Source: Bradyrhizobium sp. G127 | Lineage (GTDB): Bacteria; Pseudomonadota; Alphaproteobacteria; Rhizobiales; Xanthobacteraceae | Direction: 5' to 3' | Length of the DNA: 64,000 nt | Assembly (NCBI RefSeq): GCF_021502575.1 | Contig: NZ_JAKFGN010000001.1 | Location: forward strand, 2,232,001 to 2,296,000 | Shown here: one piece after another, positions 28,301 through 35,856 of the stretch | Numbering within the stretch: the first letter of the stretch is position 1 | Layout of the letters: every line of letters starts with the position of its first letter | Notes under the pieces: generated by a model | What the model saw: the letters and a program-made list of their open reading frames with translations, nothing else | What the model was told of the DNA's origin: nothing | Database searches by the model: none | Program-made: the position numbers and the translations under genes

Positions 28301-29451
28301 GGCGGGATGCCGAGGTCATCGTCGCCCTCGGCGATTGCTTTAAAAACGGCCGACAGTTTCGGCCAATAGATCAACATCGACGAAGACAGCGTCTGCTTTT
28401 TGGCAATACGTTCCGCGATATCAAAGCGCATCGTCGTGAGCGAGTAAGACTTGTACGGCTCCCGTTGGTCTGGAAGCAGGTCGCGGTCCTCGGCATAAAC
28501 CACAAACAGCAAACGATAGAGAAAGATGAGCGCCGCTTGCCGGACCTCGTCGAGATAGGTTCGATCGACGGCGGCGGGCGGTTTGGGATCATGTTTGGCG
28601 ATAGCCGCTACAAGTTTCGGGAACAGGTCGCCGAAAACGAGTTTTGACAGGTCTTTAGTGACCTTTTCTTCCCAGGACTTGCCCGCCTCACGCGAGATGT
28701 CGTGAAAGGTGCGGGCGCCCTCGAACGGGAGAAAGGCTGGCCGGCCGAACATCAAAATGAACAAACGCAGTATGCGATCGGGTGTGAGTCGGGCGTCAGC
28801 GAGATCCAGAAGATTCAGTTCGTGATGCGGAAGCTCAAGGGCTTTGGCGAGATCGACTTCAAAATAGTCTTCTGAAACGGAGAGGGCGCCTTGAAAGTAG
28901 AGGCGCCAAACATTTCCGTTTGTTAAAATGCCAAGTCTGACCTTGTTGTTCGTTTGAACATCGACGCGGCTCAAATACTGGAGCATCTGCGTCGATGGGA
29001 CGCCTTCCTCGCTTGGATCTTTTTTATCGGCGCGGTCAAGCGCGCGGCTCCAGCGCTTCGCTTCAAGAACCGCCAAGCCATGTTGGAAGCGTTTCCACTG
29101 TTGTGCCTCGCCGACCGCCAGTGACTTCGCGGCGGAGTCGCCAAAGAGCAACGCGTCAGGAACTTGTTTGCGGCCCTTCTGTGAGAGGATTTGCTGAACC
29201 TGATAATCGGCCCAACCGAGCGCTTCGAGAACCGGATAGATAAATTCTTTCTCAGTCTCGGCTTCGTTGGGCTTGGCGATTTTGAGAAAGTTTTTGGCAA
29301 TAGCGCTCAAGCACTGTTTCAGCGCCGCCACACTCTTATCGTCGAGGGTTTTCCATTGCTCAGTGCGCTCTATACCTTCGAGAAGGTAGTCGCGTGTGAA
29401 CAGATTTCCTGAAATCACGAAGTCGCCCTTTTTTATTTTTGTGGCACGCAT
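25309..29451 (-). CDS. single-chain restriction-modification enzyme (type IIG, Eco57I-like)
   Basis: The 1380-aa protein has an N-terminal nuclease signature with PD at 98-99 and EAK at 130-132. A gamma-class N6-adenine methyltransferase follows with the SAM motif DPAMGSGHF at 534-542 and the catalytic NPPY at 844-847. The C-terminal about 400 residues should recognise the DNA target (LPRLPVNGIKTGLNQAF-like TaqI/Eco57I region, then FWWELRPCAYYD). Length fits type IIG or PglX-like enzymes. No BREX partner genes are seen, so type IIG is preferred. An intact nuclease motif suggests it both cuts and methylates. An XRE-type gene lies 49 bases upstream and may control it. Confidence 0.87.
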   Translation of the reverse strand: MRATKIKKGDFVISGNLFTRDYLLEGIERTEQWKTLDDKSVAALKQCLSAIAKNFLKIAKPNEAETEKEFIYPVLEALGWADYQVQQILSQKGRKQVPDALLFGDSAAKSLAVGEAQQWKRFQHGLAVLEAKRWSRALDRADKKDPSEEGVPSTQMLQYLSRVDVQTNNKVRLGILTNGNVWRLYFQGALSVSEDYFEVDLAKALELPHHELNLLDLADARLTPDRILRLFILMFGRPAFLPFEGARTFHDISREAGKSWEEKVTKDLSKLVFGDLFPKLVAAIAKHDPKPPAAVDRTYLDEVRQAALIFLYRLLFVVYAEDRDLLPDQREPYKSYSLTTMRFDIAERIAKKQTLSSSMLIYWPKLSAVFKAIAEGDDDLGIPPYNGGLFSKDSAPLLDRVQLPDDIVSALIYGLSHREEDGAARYINYRDLSVQQLGTIYERTLEYDLRFEGGVVAVHIDDTARHESGSYYTPDSLVSLIIDKSIGPFVQERLQAFRDRAEELGKDKRGVDIRHAELQGLDPASLILDLKICDPAMGSGHFLVSLVDWLADRVLTAIAESESVVDWSEKPYRSPVLNSIEATRQDIIKQATQHKWPFVIEHLDDRHIIRRTILKRCIYGVDRNPMAVELAKVALWLHTFTVGAPLSFLDHHLRCGNSLFGYWISEALDRSTKWGGQLLLNEPMKKATAQAVAMRKLERVTDVDIAEVHESKTLFDGIEQETQPLNTFINTLYALDWQKLDKADETAIRAWLDGQFGDPFDVSRGKIRLGPSDAGMGHPEAKDVIDRLPPKIVATAEQFAGLLTRSRELIGRERFQNWQVSFPGVWKQWESVELNGGFDAVIGNPPYVRQELIKEYKPALKRAFAATYDGSADLYVYFYEQGLKLLRPGGRLSYVVTNKWMRVGYADGLRDLFDKKAWIEFVADFGHAKKFFPDADVFPSVIVVRKPTGGDAPVETSVCVIPREDVPEKGLDEAVAKATYALPRSYFTKDPWALEPPAVAALLIKIKAQGTPLKSVIPRLPVNGIKTGLNQAFLIDADEHAKLIALDPACASIIKPYLRGQDIRRWRSPVKTQFMILLKSSSDFIWPWSGKDDAEAEKVFQATYPSLFQRMKRFEDYTDPKTGKKRGLKHREDQGKFWWELRPCAYYDLFASPKFIYQAIQFYARYTFEDQEVYGNNKTYFFGADNLALLGILNSPLMWWYGWRHFIHMKDEALSNDQVKIAELPIAKSLLENDTLKTTVSDLIDTVNRVSVADNSIREWLHQEFGIERGSAALRNPSALSFDDFIKAVKGGLEKGRKLTASEISELKREYETTVAPAIASRVEIKQLEGSISDIVNVAYGLSPEEIALLWRSAPPRMPFTPTGLIEVPGVEMHDDEEVE

Positions 29452-29452
29452 C

Positions 29453-29474
29453 GGCTCTGTAAGAAATCAGAGCC
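29453..29474. promoter_or_regulatory. perfect inverted repeat directly before the restriction-modification start
   Basis: GGCTCTG at 29453-29459 and CAGAGCC at 29468-29474 are separated by eight bases and end one base before the ATG at 29451. It could be an operator for the adjacent XRE-type protein or an RNA stem limiting initiation. Confidence 0.45.
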
Positions 29475-29500
29475 ATGCGATCTTTGGATTACGGAAAGGG

Positions 29501-29803
29501 CTAGATCAATTCGAGCCGCAACGAGCGTCCCACCATCTTTGCCGCCCGTTGCAGCGTGTTGATGGTCACATTCCCGTCCTTGGGATCGAGAAGCCTGGTG
29601 ATTTGGCTCCGGCTGGTTCTCATGCGCACCGCCAGTCGGGCGCGCGATAAATTGCCCTTCTTCATGGCTTCAGCAATTTGCCAGGCCAGTGTTTCCTTGA
29701 TGGCGACGGCTTCGAACTCATTGAGTTTGCGATCCGCGACCAGGAAGTCATCAAGGGTATTGAGTTTGGCCGAGCTGCGGGCCTTCTTTGTTTTTTTCGC
29801 CAT
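29501..29803 (-). CDS. XRE-family antitoxin / regulator (HigA-like)
   Basis: The 100-aa protein has a Lys-rich N-terminus and an HTH in the C-terminal half: QIAEAMKKGNLSRARLAVRM, then TSRSQITRLLDPKDGNVTINT. This matches antitoxins of HigBA-type modules in which the toxin gene precedes the antitoxin. The gene follows the toxin remnant by 11 bases. Because the toxin is broken, this gene may survive as an ordinary regulator. It lies 49 bases before the restriction-modification gene on the same strand. Confidence 0.85.
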   Translation of the reverse strand: MAKKTKKARSSAKLNTLDDFLVADRKLNEFEAVAIKETLAWQIAEAMKKGNLSRARLAVRMRTSRSQITRLLDPKDGNVTINTLQRAAKMVGRSLRLELI

Positions 29804-29814
29804 GTCAGACTCCT

Positions 29815-30164
29815 TTAGGATTCAAATTCACGTTTGCGCGCGAGAGCCAGCTCCTCTTCCGGCGTCTTTTGGGTCTTCTTAATGAACCCGTTTAGCACCA
29901 CGATCCGCTCTTGATGCACGCTGAACAAAACGCGTGCGATCCGATGGCTTGGAAGGGGTGTGCGTACCTCCCACAAACCGTCACTCAGCGGCCGGCATAA
30001 CGGCATGCCAATCGGCCAGCGGTACTGAACGCGCATCAAGTCCTAGCCGATGGCATTGCGATCCCCTCGTCCAGATCGCGAAGCCAATTGCGTACAACCT
30101 CGACTCCGCCTGGTGTCCGGTAGAACACGACAAGAATCTTCCGGGGCCGGTCACCTGCCATCAT
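29815..30164 (-). pseudogene. broken HigB/RelE-type toxin gene
   Basis: The intact module would start ATG at 30164 (MAGDRPRKILVVFYRTPGG, then VVRNWLRDLDE) and end with MPLCRPLSDGLWEVRTPLPS and VLFSVHQERIVVLNGFIKKT, the phage-Gp49/HigB pattern. These halves are in different frames. The shift lies near the GAGGGGATCGC stretch about 30060, and in the downstream frame a TAG also interrupts AIG-DLMRVQYRW. Two lesions argue for real decay over one sequencing error. The remaining open part from 30039 lacks the toxin N-terminus. Confidence 0.75.
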
Positions 30165-30169
30165 GCCCT

Positions 30170-30200
30170 ATATAATGTACATGCACCATATAATGTCCAT
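30170..30200. promoter_or_regulatory. tandem direct repeat upstream of the toxin-antitoxin remnant
   Basis: ATATAATGTACAT at 30170-30182 is repeated as ATATAATGTCCAT at 30188-30200, 12 of 13 identical with an 18-base period. It sits 6 bases upstream of the toxin start, where antitoxin operators are expected. The AT-rich unit may also overlap the promoter. Role inferred. Confidence 0.45.
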
Positions 30201-30372
30201 AGCTGGCTAGTAATTCCTAGTGGGGTGGGGCGTTTCGGGCCGTTGCCCGTCGTCCATCCTCGATCGTGTCAGCTTCCTCGATGTGGGAGCCTTCCGCCAG
30301 GCGCTCCCGCGGAGGCAGACTTGGGACGCGAGACGGTGCCGATCCCTCGAATTCTGCTATAAATAGGCTTGC

Positions 30373-30392
30373 AGTTATCACATTTGATAACT
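30373..30392. promoter_or_regulatory. perfect palindrome, probable AbiEi operator
   Basis: AGTTATCA at 30373-30380 and TGATAACT at 30385-30392 flank CATT, 12 bases before the AbiEi start. AbiEi antitoxins repress their own operon by binding inverted repeats in the promoter, so this is the natural site. The region 30205-30372 upstream shows no gene. Confidence 0.65.
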
Positions 30393-30404
30393 ACAATATG
30401 ACTT

Positions 30405-30980
30405 ATGAAGCGGCGAGACCTCGACGAGAAGCTTGACCAGGCCGATGTTGCCGGCGTCTGGGCCTTCACCCCCCCCAGCTTTTCGGCGCTGATGGGTGGC
30501 GTCGACCCAGCTTACCTCAAACTGATGATGAAGCGGCTCTCGGACCAGGGGGCGCTGATCCGCGCAGCGCGAGGCGTTTATGTCAACCCCCATGCCCGGT
30601 CGCGGCCGGCGGATGCTCGGCGCGGTCTCCTTCGCTTCCTGCGACCGCGCGAGATCAACTACATCAGCCTGGAATCCAAACTTTCGGAGGCAGGGGTCAT
30701 CTCGCAGATTACGACCGCCCTGACCTGCATGACGACCGGATCGCCTGGGCGGTTCGAAACGCCTTGGGGCGCGGTGGAGTTTACCCATACAGATCGTAAG
30801 ATCGAGGTCGGGACCGAAGTTGTCGTTCAGGATGACGGAATGCTGGAAGCCACGATCCGCACCGCCGTTCGCGACCTGCGGCGTGTCGGCAGAAACCTCG
30901 ACCTGATTGACGAAGAAATTCTTGCCGACGCCATTTCGGAGGAAGAGAGCCTAGATGAGCAGCAAAGCGGGCGGGCTTAA
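30405..30980 (+). CDS. AbiEi-type antitoxin (type IV toxin-antitoxin)
   Basis: The 191-aa protein has an N-terminal winged-helix part (FTPPSFSALMGGVDPAYLKLMMKRL, shown here as VDPAYLKLMMKRLSDQGALI and neighbours) and RAARGVYVNP, a hallmark of AbiEi. The C-terminal domain continues with REINYISLESKLSEAGVISQ and FETPWGAVEFTHT. AbiEi neutralises the nucleotidyltransferase toxin and represses the operon. It overlaps the toxin gene by 26 bases, implying coupled translation. A perfect palindrome lies just upstream of its start. Confidence 0.88.
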   Translation: MKRRDLDEKLDQADVAGVWAFTPPSFSALMGGVDPAYLKLMMKRLSDQGALIRAARGVYVNPHARSRPADARRGLLRFLRPREINYISLESKLSEAGVISQITTALTCMTTGSPGRFETPWGAVEFTHTDRKIEVGTEVVVQDDGMLEATIRTAVRDLRRVGRNLDLIDEEILADAISEEESLDEQQSGRA

Positions 30981-31854
30981 GAGCGCGATCGACGCCTTCA
31001 TCCAACGCCGCGGGATCGAAGCGGGCATGGACCAGAACTTGATGAAGGAGGCCATCCATCTTCATCTCTTGTCCGCGCTGTCCGAAGCGGGCGTCCTTCA
31101 GCATGTCATCTTTCAGGGTGGAACTGCTCTGCGCCTTTGCTATGGCGGCGAGCGCTACAGCGAAGACCTCGATTTCGTATGCGGCAAGGCGGGCGCCTAT
31201 CTGAAAGACGTCGAGTTTGACGCCCTCGTTGATAAGGCGCTCGAAACCACGAAGCGAACTCTGCAGCGCGACTTCGACATTGATGCCGCGCAGATTGCTC
31301 TGAAACGTCCAGCACAGCCAGAGCTCGTCAAGGGAAGTGACGTCAATGTCGCCGCATGGCAGATCGTGGTGCCGGTCAACCCGACGCCCAAGACGCCGAA
31401 GTCGCGCATTAAGATCGAGTTCGCCAACGTCCCGTCCTACGACTCCAAGCCACTGACGGTTAGTGCAACGCCGGGCCTGGTGCAGATTCAAGATGTGATC
31501 CTCAACGCCGAAACCCCAAATGAGATCCTGGCGGACAAGGCAGTCGCGTTGACCGCAAGGGCGGCTCTCAAATTCCGCGATGTGTGGGACGTCTGGTTCC
31601 TCGTCAACAAGCTCGGCGCGACACCCGATCGCGAGATGGTTCTGAAGAAATTCGCCGATTACGGCACCGCCGATATTGCGGTCAAGGCAAATGCCCGTCT
31701 CGACGAATTGGCAAAAGACGCGACAGCGACGGCGTTCTATGCCGAGATGAAACGCTTCCTCCCGTCGGCACGGGTCGCACAGATGTCGCAAATGAATTTG
31801 CAGCGCGCGATGCTTTCGGACAGCGCCGATCTTATTCGAAAGACTGTTGTGTAA
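30955..31854 (+). CDS. AbiEii-type nucleotidyltransferase toxin
   Basis: The 299-aa protein shows the DNA-polymerase-beta-like nucleotidyltransferase signature FQGGTALRLCYGGERYSEDL followed by DF, with the Gly-Gly-Thr turn and the metal-binding Ser-Glu-Asp-x-Asp. RIKIEFANVP supplies the third acidic strand, and DKAVALTARAALKFRDVWDV is the typical later motif. AbiEii toxins block growth by transferring nucleotides to RNA acceptors, giving phage abortive infection or plasmid maintenance. The motif is intact, so the module is probably functional. The 40-codon open tail at 31855-31979 has no start and is not called. Confidence 0.9.
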   Translation: MSSKAGGLKSAIDAFIQRRGIEAGMDQNLMKEAIHLHLLSALSEAGVLQHVIFQGGTALRLCYGGERYSEDLDFVCGKAGAYLKDVEFDALVDKALETTKRTLQRDFDIDAAQIALKRPAQPELVKGSDVNVAAWQIVVPVNPTPKTPKSRIKIEFANVPSYDSKPLTVSATPGLVQIQDVILNAETPNEILADKAVALTARAALKFRDVWDVWFLVNKLGATPDREMVLKKFADYGTADIAVKANARLDELAKDATATAFYAEMKRFLPSARVAQMSQMNLQRAMLSDSADLIRKTVV

Positions 31855-32008
31855 GAGCATCGAAGAAGAGTGATCTGGATCTGATTGACCAATACCGGAT
31901 CGAGGCCAACAAGCGAAAGAAGGATACCGAAAAACGGCGGGTCGAATTGGAGCATCCTCCCAAAGCGACTGTGTTGTAACTCAGGCATAACTGGTGCTGA
32001 GCTGCAGA

Positions 32009-32036
32009 GAGCCACTCGCCAGAAGGCGAGCGGCTC
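32009..32036. terminator. bidirectional stem-loop between AbiEii and HU
   Basis: GAGCCACTCGCC at 32009-32020 pairs with GGCGAGCGGCTC at 32025-32036 with one A/C mismatch and an AGAA loop. It lies between two convergent genes and could end both transcripts. No strong T-run follows on either strand. Confidence 0.5.
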
Positions 32037-32052
32037 CATCGCAGGGTGTCTT

Positions 32053-32352
32053 TTACACCGCGTCCTTCGCAGCCTTGACCGGACGTGCCCTGACGATCTT
32101 GCGCGCAGGCTTCGCTTTGAAGGTCATCGCCTCGCCCGTGAAGGGGTTGGTGCCTTGGCGGGCCTTGGTGGCGGGTTTCTTGATGACGACGAATTTGGCA
32201 AAGCCAGGAACGAGGAACACGCCGTTCTTCTTCAGCTCCTTGTAGCCGATTTCAGCGAGCGTCTCGATAACGCCTTTAACGTCCTTCTTGGCCACTTCGT
32301 TCTTGGTCGCAATCTGTTCGATCAACTGCGATTTCGTCATCTGCGTTGCCAT
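32053..32352 (-). CDS. HU/IHF-family DNA-binding protein
   Basis: The 99-aa protein begins MATQMTKSQLIEQIA and continues with VIETLAEIGYKELKKNGVFL, GFAKFVVIKKPATKARQGTN and NPFTGEAMTFKAKPARKIVR, the complete HU body and DNA-clasping arm. ATG 32352 follows AGGAGCCACG. It is slightly longer and more basic at the C-terminus (VRARPVKAAKDAV) than chromosomal HU. HU-like proteins bend DNA in recombination and transfer; carriage by the ICE suggests help to integration, excision or partition. Confidence in family is high. Confidence 0.93.
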   Translation of the reverse strand: MATQMTKSQLIEQIATKNEVAKKDVKGVIETLAEIGYKELKKNGVFLVPGFAKFVVIKKPATKARQGTNPFTGEAMTFKAKPARKIVRARPVKAAKDAV

Positions 32353-32580
32353 CGTGGCTCCTGTGATTCGTGAAGCGGCAAGCATAGCCGGTGGATCCAT
32401 GAAAATCAGGGACTTCCGGCATCGCCGCTGGCGGCAAACGTTCTCGCGAACCTGGATGACGCAGATTCATGTGGCGTCACCCTGCGAGTCTGGCAGTCGG
32501 CTGCGCTGAAGCCCCGCGAACTGCGGGTCTTCACCCTGCGGGCGTCCATCCCTGACGCAAATTGGTCCAATGCTGAAGCA

Positions 32581-32813
32581 CTAAGGGCTCCGCCCTCGCG
32601 CGGGCAAGGGTGAAGTCCCGGCCAGCGCCGGGACCGGCCGGGGTGGTCTCCCCAGCCTTCCGCGCGGAACGACAATCACCGCGGCGTCACCACTGACATC
32701 CGCTTGTGCAGGCCGGGTGATCCCCCTCCACCCCGGCCGCCCTTGCCCTTGCTACCCCGGTCTCGCCGACGGGCAGGGGTGCAGCGCAGCGCTGCGCTTG
32801 CACCCCAACCCAA
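32581..32813 (+). promoter_or_regulatory. structured leader of the ParB-like gene (copy 1 of a duplicated leader)
   Basis: Two blocks are identical to the region before the DUF932 gene: 31 bases at 32581-32611 and 46 bases at 32733-32778, plus GGGTGATCCCCCTC. The 3' end forms a hairpin: GGGGTGC at 32776-32782 pairs with GCACCCC at 32800-32806 around the perfect palindrome AGCGCAGCGCTGCGCT at 32783-32798. The ribosome site AAAAGGAG follows at once. Copy 2 has a compensated change in the stem, so RNA structure seems selected. The 228 bases between HU and this leader hold no gene I can support. Confidence 0.65.
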
Positions 32814-32826
32814 AAGGAGAACGATC

Positions 32827-34860
32827 ATGTCTGCCAAGAAAATTGAAACCGTCGTGGAGAGCGGCACGGAAATCTTCGTTCCGCTCAACAAGCTCAAGAA
32901 GTCTCCGAACAACGCCCGCAAGATGCCGCACAGTGAGGCGTCTATCGAGGCCTGCGCGGCCAGCATCGCCGCCAAAGGCATCCTGCAAAACCTCGTCATC
33001 GAGCCGGAGGTGGACGCGGACGGTGCGGCGACCGGGTTCTATTTCGTCACCATCGGCGAGGGCCGCAGGCTGGCGCAGCTTTTGCGCGTCAAGCGCAAGG
33101 AGATCAAAAAGACCGAACCGATCCGCTGCGTCATCGACACCACTAACGATCCACACGAGATCAGCCTCGACGAGAACGTCACCCGGGAAAACATGCACCC
33201 CGCTGATCAGTTCGAAGCATTCAAGAAGCTGGCGGAGGAACGCGGTTGCGGCGCGGAAGAAATCGCCGCCCGTTTCGGTGTCACGCCGCATGTGGTGCGG
33301 CAGCGGCTGCGGCTGGGCGCGGTGTCACCCAAGCTGATGCAAATCTACCGCGAGGGTGATCTGACGCTCGACCAGTTGATGGCCTTCGCCATCACCGAAG
33401 ATCATGCCCGGCAAGACGCCGCCTATGAGCGGCTGTCTTATAACCGTGATGCCAGCACCATCCGCCGCATGCTCACCGAGGCCAATGTCGCCGCCACGGA
33501 TCGCCGCGCGATCTTTGTCGGGGCGGAGGCCTACGCGGAGGCGGGTGGCAGCATCCTGCGCGATCTGTTCACCGAGGATCGCGGCGGCTATTTCGAGGAC
33601 GTGGCGCTGCTCGACCGGCTCACCATGGAAAAGCTGGAACGCACGGCGACCACCTTGCGTGAAGCGGAAGGGTGGAAATGGGTGCAAGCCTATCTCGACT
33701 ATCCGCACAGCCACGGTCTGCGCCGGTCCTATCCGCAGCCGGTGGAATTGTCGGCGGACGAGGCCGCCGCTTATGACGCCGCGCAGGCGGAATACAACAG
33801 CCTGTCGGAACAATACGAAAGCGCCGAGGAACTTCCCGACGATGTCGATGCGCGGTGCGGGGAGCTTGAAACCGAAATGGAGCGGATCGACGCCAAGCGT
33901 CAGGCTTACGATCCCGACAACATCGCGCGCGGCGGGGCCTTCGTGATCCTCAATCATGACGGCGCCTTGCGGGTCGAACGCGGCTTCATCCGGCCCGAGG
34001 ATGCGAAACCGGAAACGACGGAGGCCAACGGCGATGGCGAGGCCGGTCACAGCGTGACCCATGATGGTGAGATCATCGCAGACCGCGATCTGGATCATCA
34101 CGGAACCGATGCGGACGACGAGGATACCGAGAGCGACAAGCTGTCGGACAGTCTCGTGCGCGATCTGACGGCGCACCGCACCCTCGGCCTTCGCCTGGCC
34201 TTGAGCGACCAGCCGGAGGTTGCCATCGTGGCCGTCACCCACACGCTCGTCGCGCAGATTTTCTATCGCGGCGCGGACGCCCATGTTCTCGACCTCCGTC
34301 CGATCAGCACTGTGCTGGCCGGGCATGCGGATGGCATCGAGGACACGCAAGCGGGGAGGACGTGGACGGATCGCCACGCCGGGTGGGCGGCGCAGATGCC
34401 GCGCGACGTGGCCGACCTGTGGACGTTCATCGTGGCGCTCGACCACGATAGCCGCATGGCGTTGTTTGCGCATTGCGTCGCGTTCACGGTGAATGCGGTG
34501 AAGCTGCCGCATGAGCGCAAGCCGCGCACCATGGCGACGGCGGACACGCTGGCAGACGCCGTGTCGCTCGACATGACGGCACATTGGACGCCGACGGTGC
34601 GGACCTATCTCGGTCGCGTCACCAAGGCGCACATCCTCGCCGCCGTGCGGGAAGGGGCCAGCGATGAGGCCGCCGTCCGGATGGCCGACATGAAGAAGCA
34701 GGCAATGGCGGAAGCCGCCGAACAGCTTCTTGTCGGAACCGCGTGGCTACCTGCGATGATGCGGACACAGCCCGTCGTGCAAGCGAGCGACGGGCAACCG
34801 CAGGCGCCGGGTGTCACCGAAGGCAATCATGCGGAGGCTTATTCCGACGCTGCCGAGTGA
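32827..34860 (+). CDS. ParB/RepB/Spo0J-family partition protein
   Basis: The 677-aa protein has the ParB N-terminal domain (about 15-120): LNKLKKSPNNARKMPHSEAS, then the arginine-rich IGEGRRLAQLLR, then DENVTRENMHPADQFEAF. A central HTH follows (EEIAARFGVTPHVVRQRLRL, residues about 140-165). The remaining 450 residues have an acidic linker (about 400-450) and a C-terminal part without a named family. It is about twice the size of chromosomal ParB, as usual for ICE and plasmid homologues of Rhizobiales and sphingomonads. ATG 32827 follows AAAAGGAG and the duplicated leader. Likely roles are partition or replication control of the excised element. Confidence 0.9.
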   Translation: MSAKKIETVVESGTEIFVPLNKLKKSPNNARKMPHSEASIEACAASIAAKGILQNLVIEPEVDADGAATGFYFVTIGEGRRLAQLLRVKRKEIKKTEPIRCVIDTTNDPHEISLDENVTRENMHPADQFEAFKKLAEERGCGAEEIAARFGVTPHVVRQRLRLGAVSPKLMQIYREGDLTLDQLMAFAITEDHARQDAAYERLSYNRDASTIRRMLTEANVAATDRRAIFVGAEAYAEAGGSILRDLFTEDRGGYFEDVALLDRLTMEKLERTATTLREAEGWKWVQAYLDYPHSHGLRRSYPQPVELSADEAAAYDAAQAEYNSLSEQYESAEELPDDVDARCGELETEMERIDAKRQAYDPDNIARGGAFVILNHDGALRVERGFIRPEDAKPETTEANGDGEAGHSVTHDGEIIADRDLDHHGTDADDEDTESDKLSDSLVRDLTAHRTLGLRLALSDQPEVAIVAVTHTLVAQIFYRGADAHVLDLRPISTVLAGHADGIEDTQAGRTWTDRHAGWAAQMPRDVADLWTFIVALDHDSRMALFAHCVAFTVNAVKLPHERKPRTMATADTLADAVSLDMTAHWTPTVRTYLGRVTKAHILAAVREGASDEAAVRMADMKKQAMAEAAEQLLVGTAWLPAMMRTQPVVQASDGQPQAPGVTEGNHAEAYSDAAE

Positions 34861-35058
34861 CCGGCATGGCCGGGTCTGCCACGGTGGTCCCGGCTTGCTG
34901 TCATGCCATTGTTGAAAATTTCGGCCGCGCGCCGCCGGGCGCGCGGCCGAAACCACGATCCAATTGCCCCAACAAGCGCGAGATCGACGGACGAAACACG
35001 GGATATCTGCATTTTGCCGGGCGATGACAGCTCTTCTTCAAGGACGAAATACACGCGC

Positions 35059-35856
35059 TTATCGTTGGGACGTTCTTTGCGAAGGGCGAACGTCAAAGTC
35101 ACCGAGCGGTGGCTCGTGCAGTCTTGTCGAGGGAACCAAACTGCCATCCAATTCTTCGCGAAATTTGTGCCAAGCCACTCCGAGATTATCGACGAAATCC
35201 GTAAGTCGGGTGCCCGCGCGTCGATATCCTGGGAGCCAGAGCGACCGAGCCACGCCATCGCCCCCGACAGGGTGGTAGAGATTTGCGGTCATATAGATGA
35301 CCCCATCAATATGACTGTCTTTCATCGTCGCACTCAGTTCTCGTGACATGAAATGGATCAGCTCTATGGGCGAAGAGGCGAGATTGTTTTCGTTAGAAAT
35401 GATCACCAGCCCCAAAGCATCCAAACGTCCAAGCTGTCGCTTGGTCGCGGCGATCTGATGGTTTGCCTTCCGCAATGTCTTCCGAATGTGGTTCAAAGAC
35501 TTCGCAATGACGCCTTGAGCAACTGCACGGGGCAGGGGAATCTCGCGAAAGGCGATTTGCAGCGCCTGTTCTGCGGAATAGCCAAGACGCTGGCAGACAG
35601 ACAGAAAACGCTTGTTGAGTTGCTCCTGGTCGCTCGGGTCCGTGTAGAGGCATTTCAACTCGGCAATGACGTCGTCGCTCGAAAAGTAATAATCGGCATT
35701 CAACGCCATGTGCGGCGCATCCGGGATCAAGTCGCGCACAACGGTGCCGCCGCGAAAGGTTCTCACGAACCGCGCGAACTCCGCTTCCATCTCGATGAAT
35801 TTCGGCTCAGCGCCGGACATTCCGGTTTTATCCCGATTTGTTTGACCAGCCATCAT
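35059..35856 (-). CDS. hypothetical protein with PD-(D/E)XK-like signature
   Basis: The probable protein is 265 aa from the ATG at 35856, or 253 aa from 35820. The core shows NADYYFSSDDVIAELKCL, an acidic residue followed by Glu-x-Lys on a strand, as in PD-(D/E)XK nucleases. Two predicted helical hairpins follow (LNHIRKTLRKANHQIAATKR). The upstream extension to 36192 is low-complexity, out of character, and is left out. It is the only minus-strand gene among plus-strand backbone genes here. I do not know the family; a nuclease role is a guess from one motif. The bases 34861-35058 hold no gene. Confidence 0.55.
   Translation of the reverse strand: MMAGQTNRDKTGMSGAEPKFIEMEAEFARFVRTFRGGTVVRDLIPDAPHMALNADYYFSSDDVIAELKCLYTDPSDQEQLNKRFLSVCQRLGYSAEQALQIAFREIPLPRAVAQGVIAKSLNHIRKTLRKANHQIAATKRQLGRLDALGLVIISNENNLASSPIELIHFMSRELSATMKDSHIDGVIYMTANLYHPVGGDGVARSLWLPGYRRAGTRLTDFVDNLGVAWHKFREELDGSLVPSTRLHEPPLGDFDVRPSQRTSQR

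Noticed and set aside
25309-29451. BREX (PglX) or DISARM assignment for the large methyltransferase
   Set aside because: No brxA/B/C, pglZ or DISARM helicase genes are present, and an N-terminal PD/EAK nuclease motif points to a self-contained R-M enzyme.
30781-31860. Minus-strand open frame opposite AbiEii
   Set aside because: The plus-strand nucleotidyltransferase motif is clear, and the antisense product has no motif.
31855-31979. Protein-like tail after AbiEii (SDLDLIDQYRIEANKRKK region)
   Set aside because: No start codon or ribosome site in frame, and only about 40 codons. It may be a remnant but cannot be supported as a gene.
33325-34632. Minus-strand open frame opposite the ParB-like gene
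   Set aside because: High-GC shadow; Arg/His-rich without recognisable domains.
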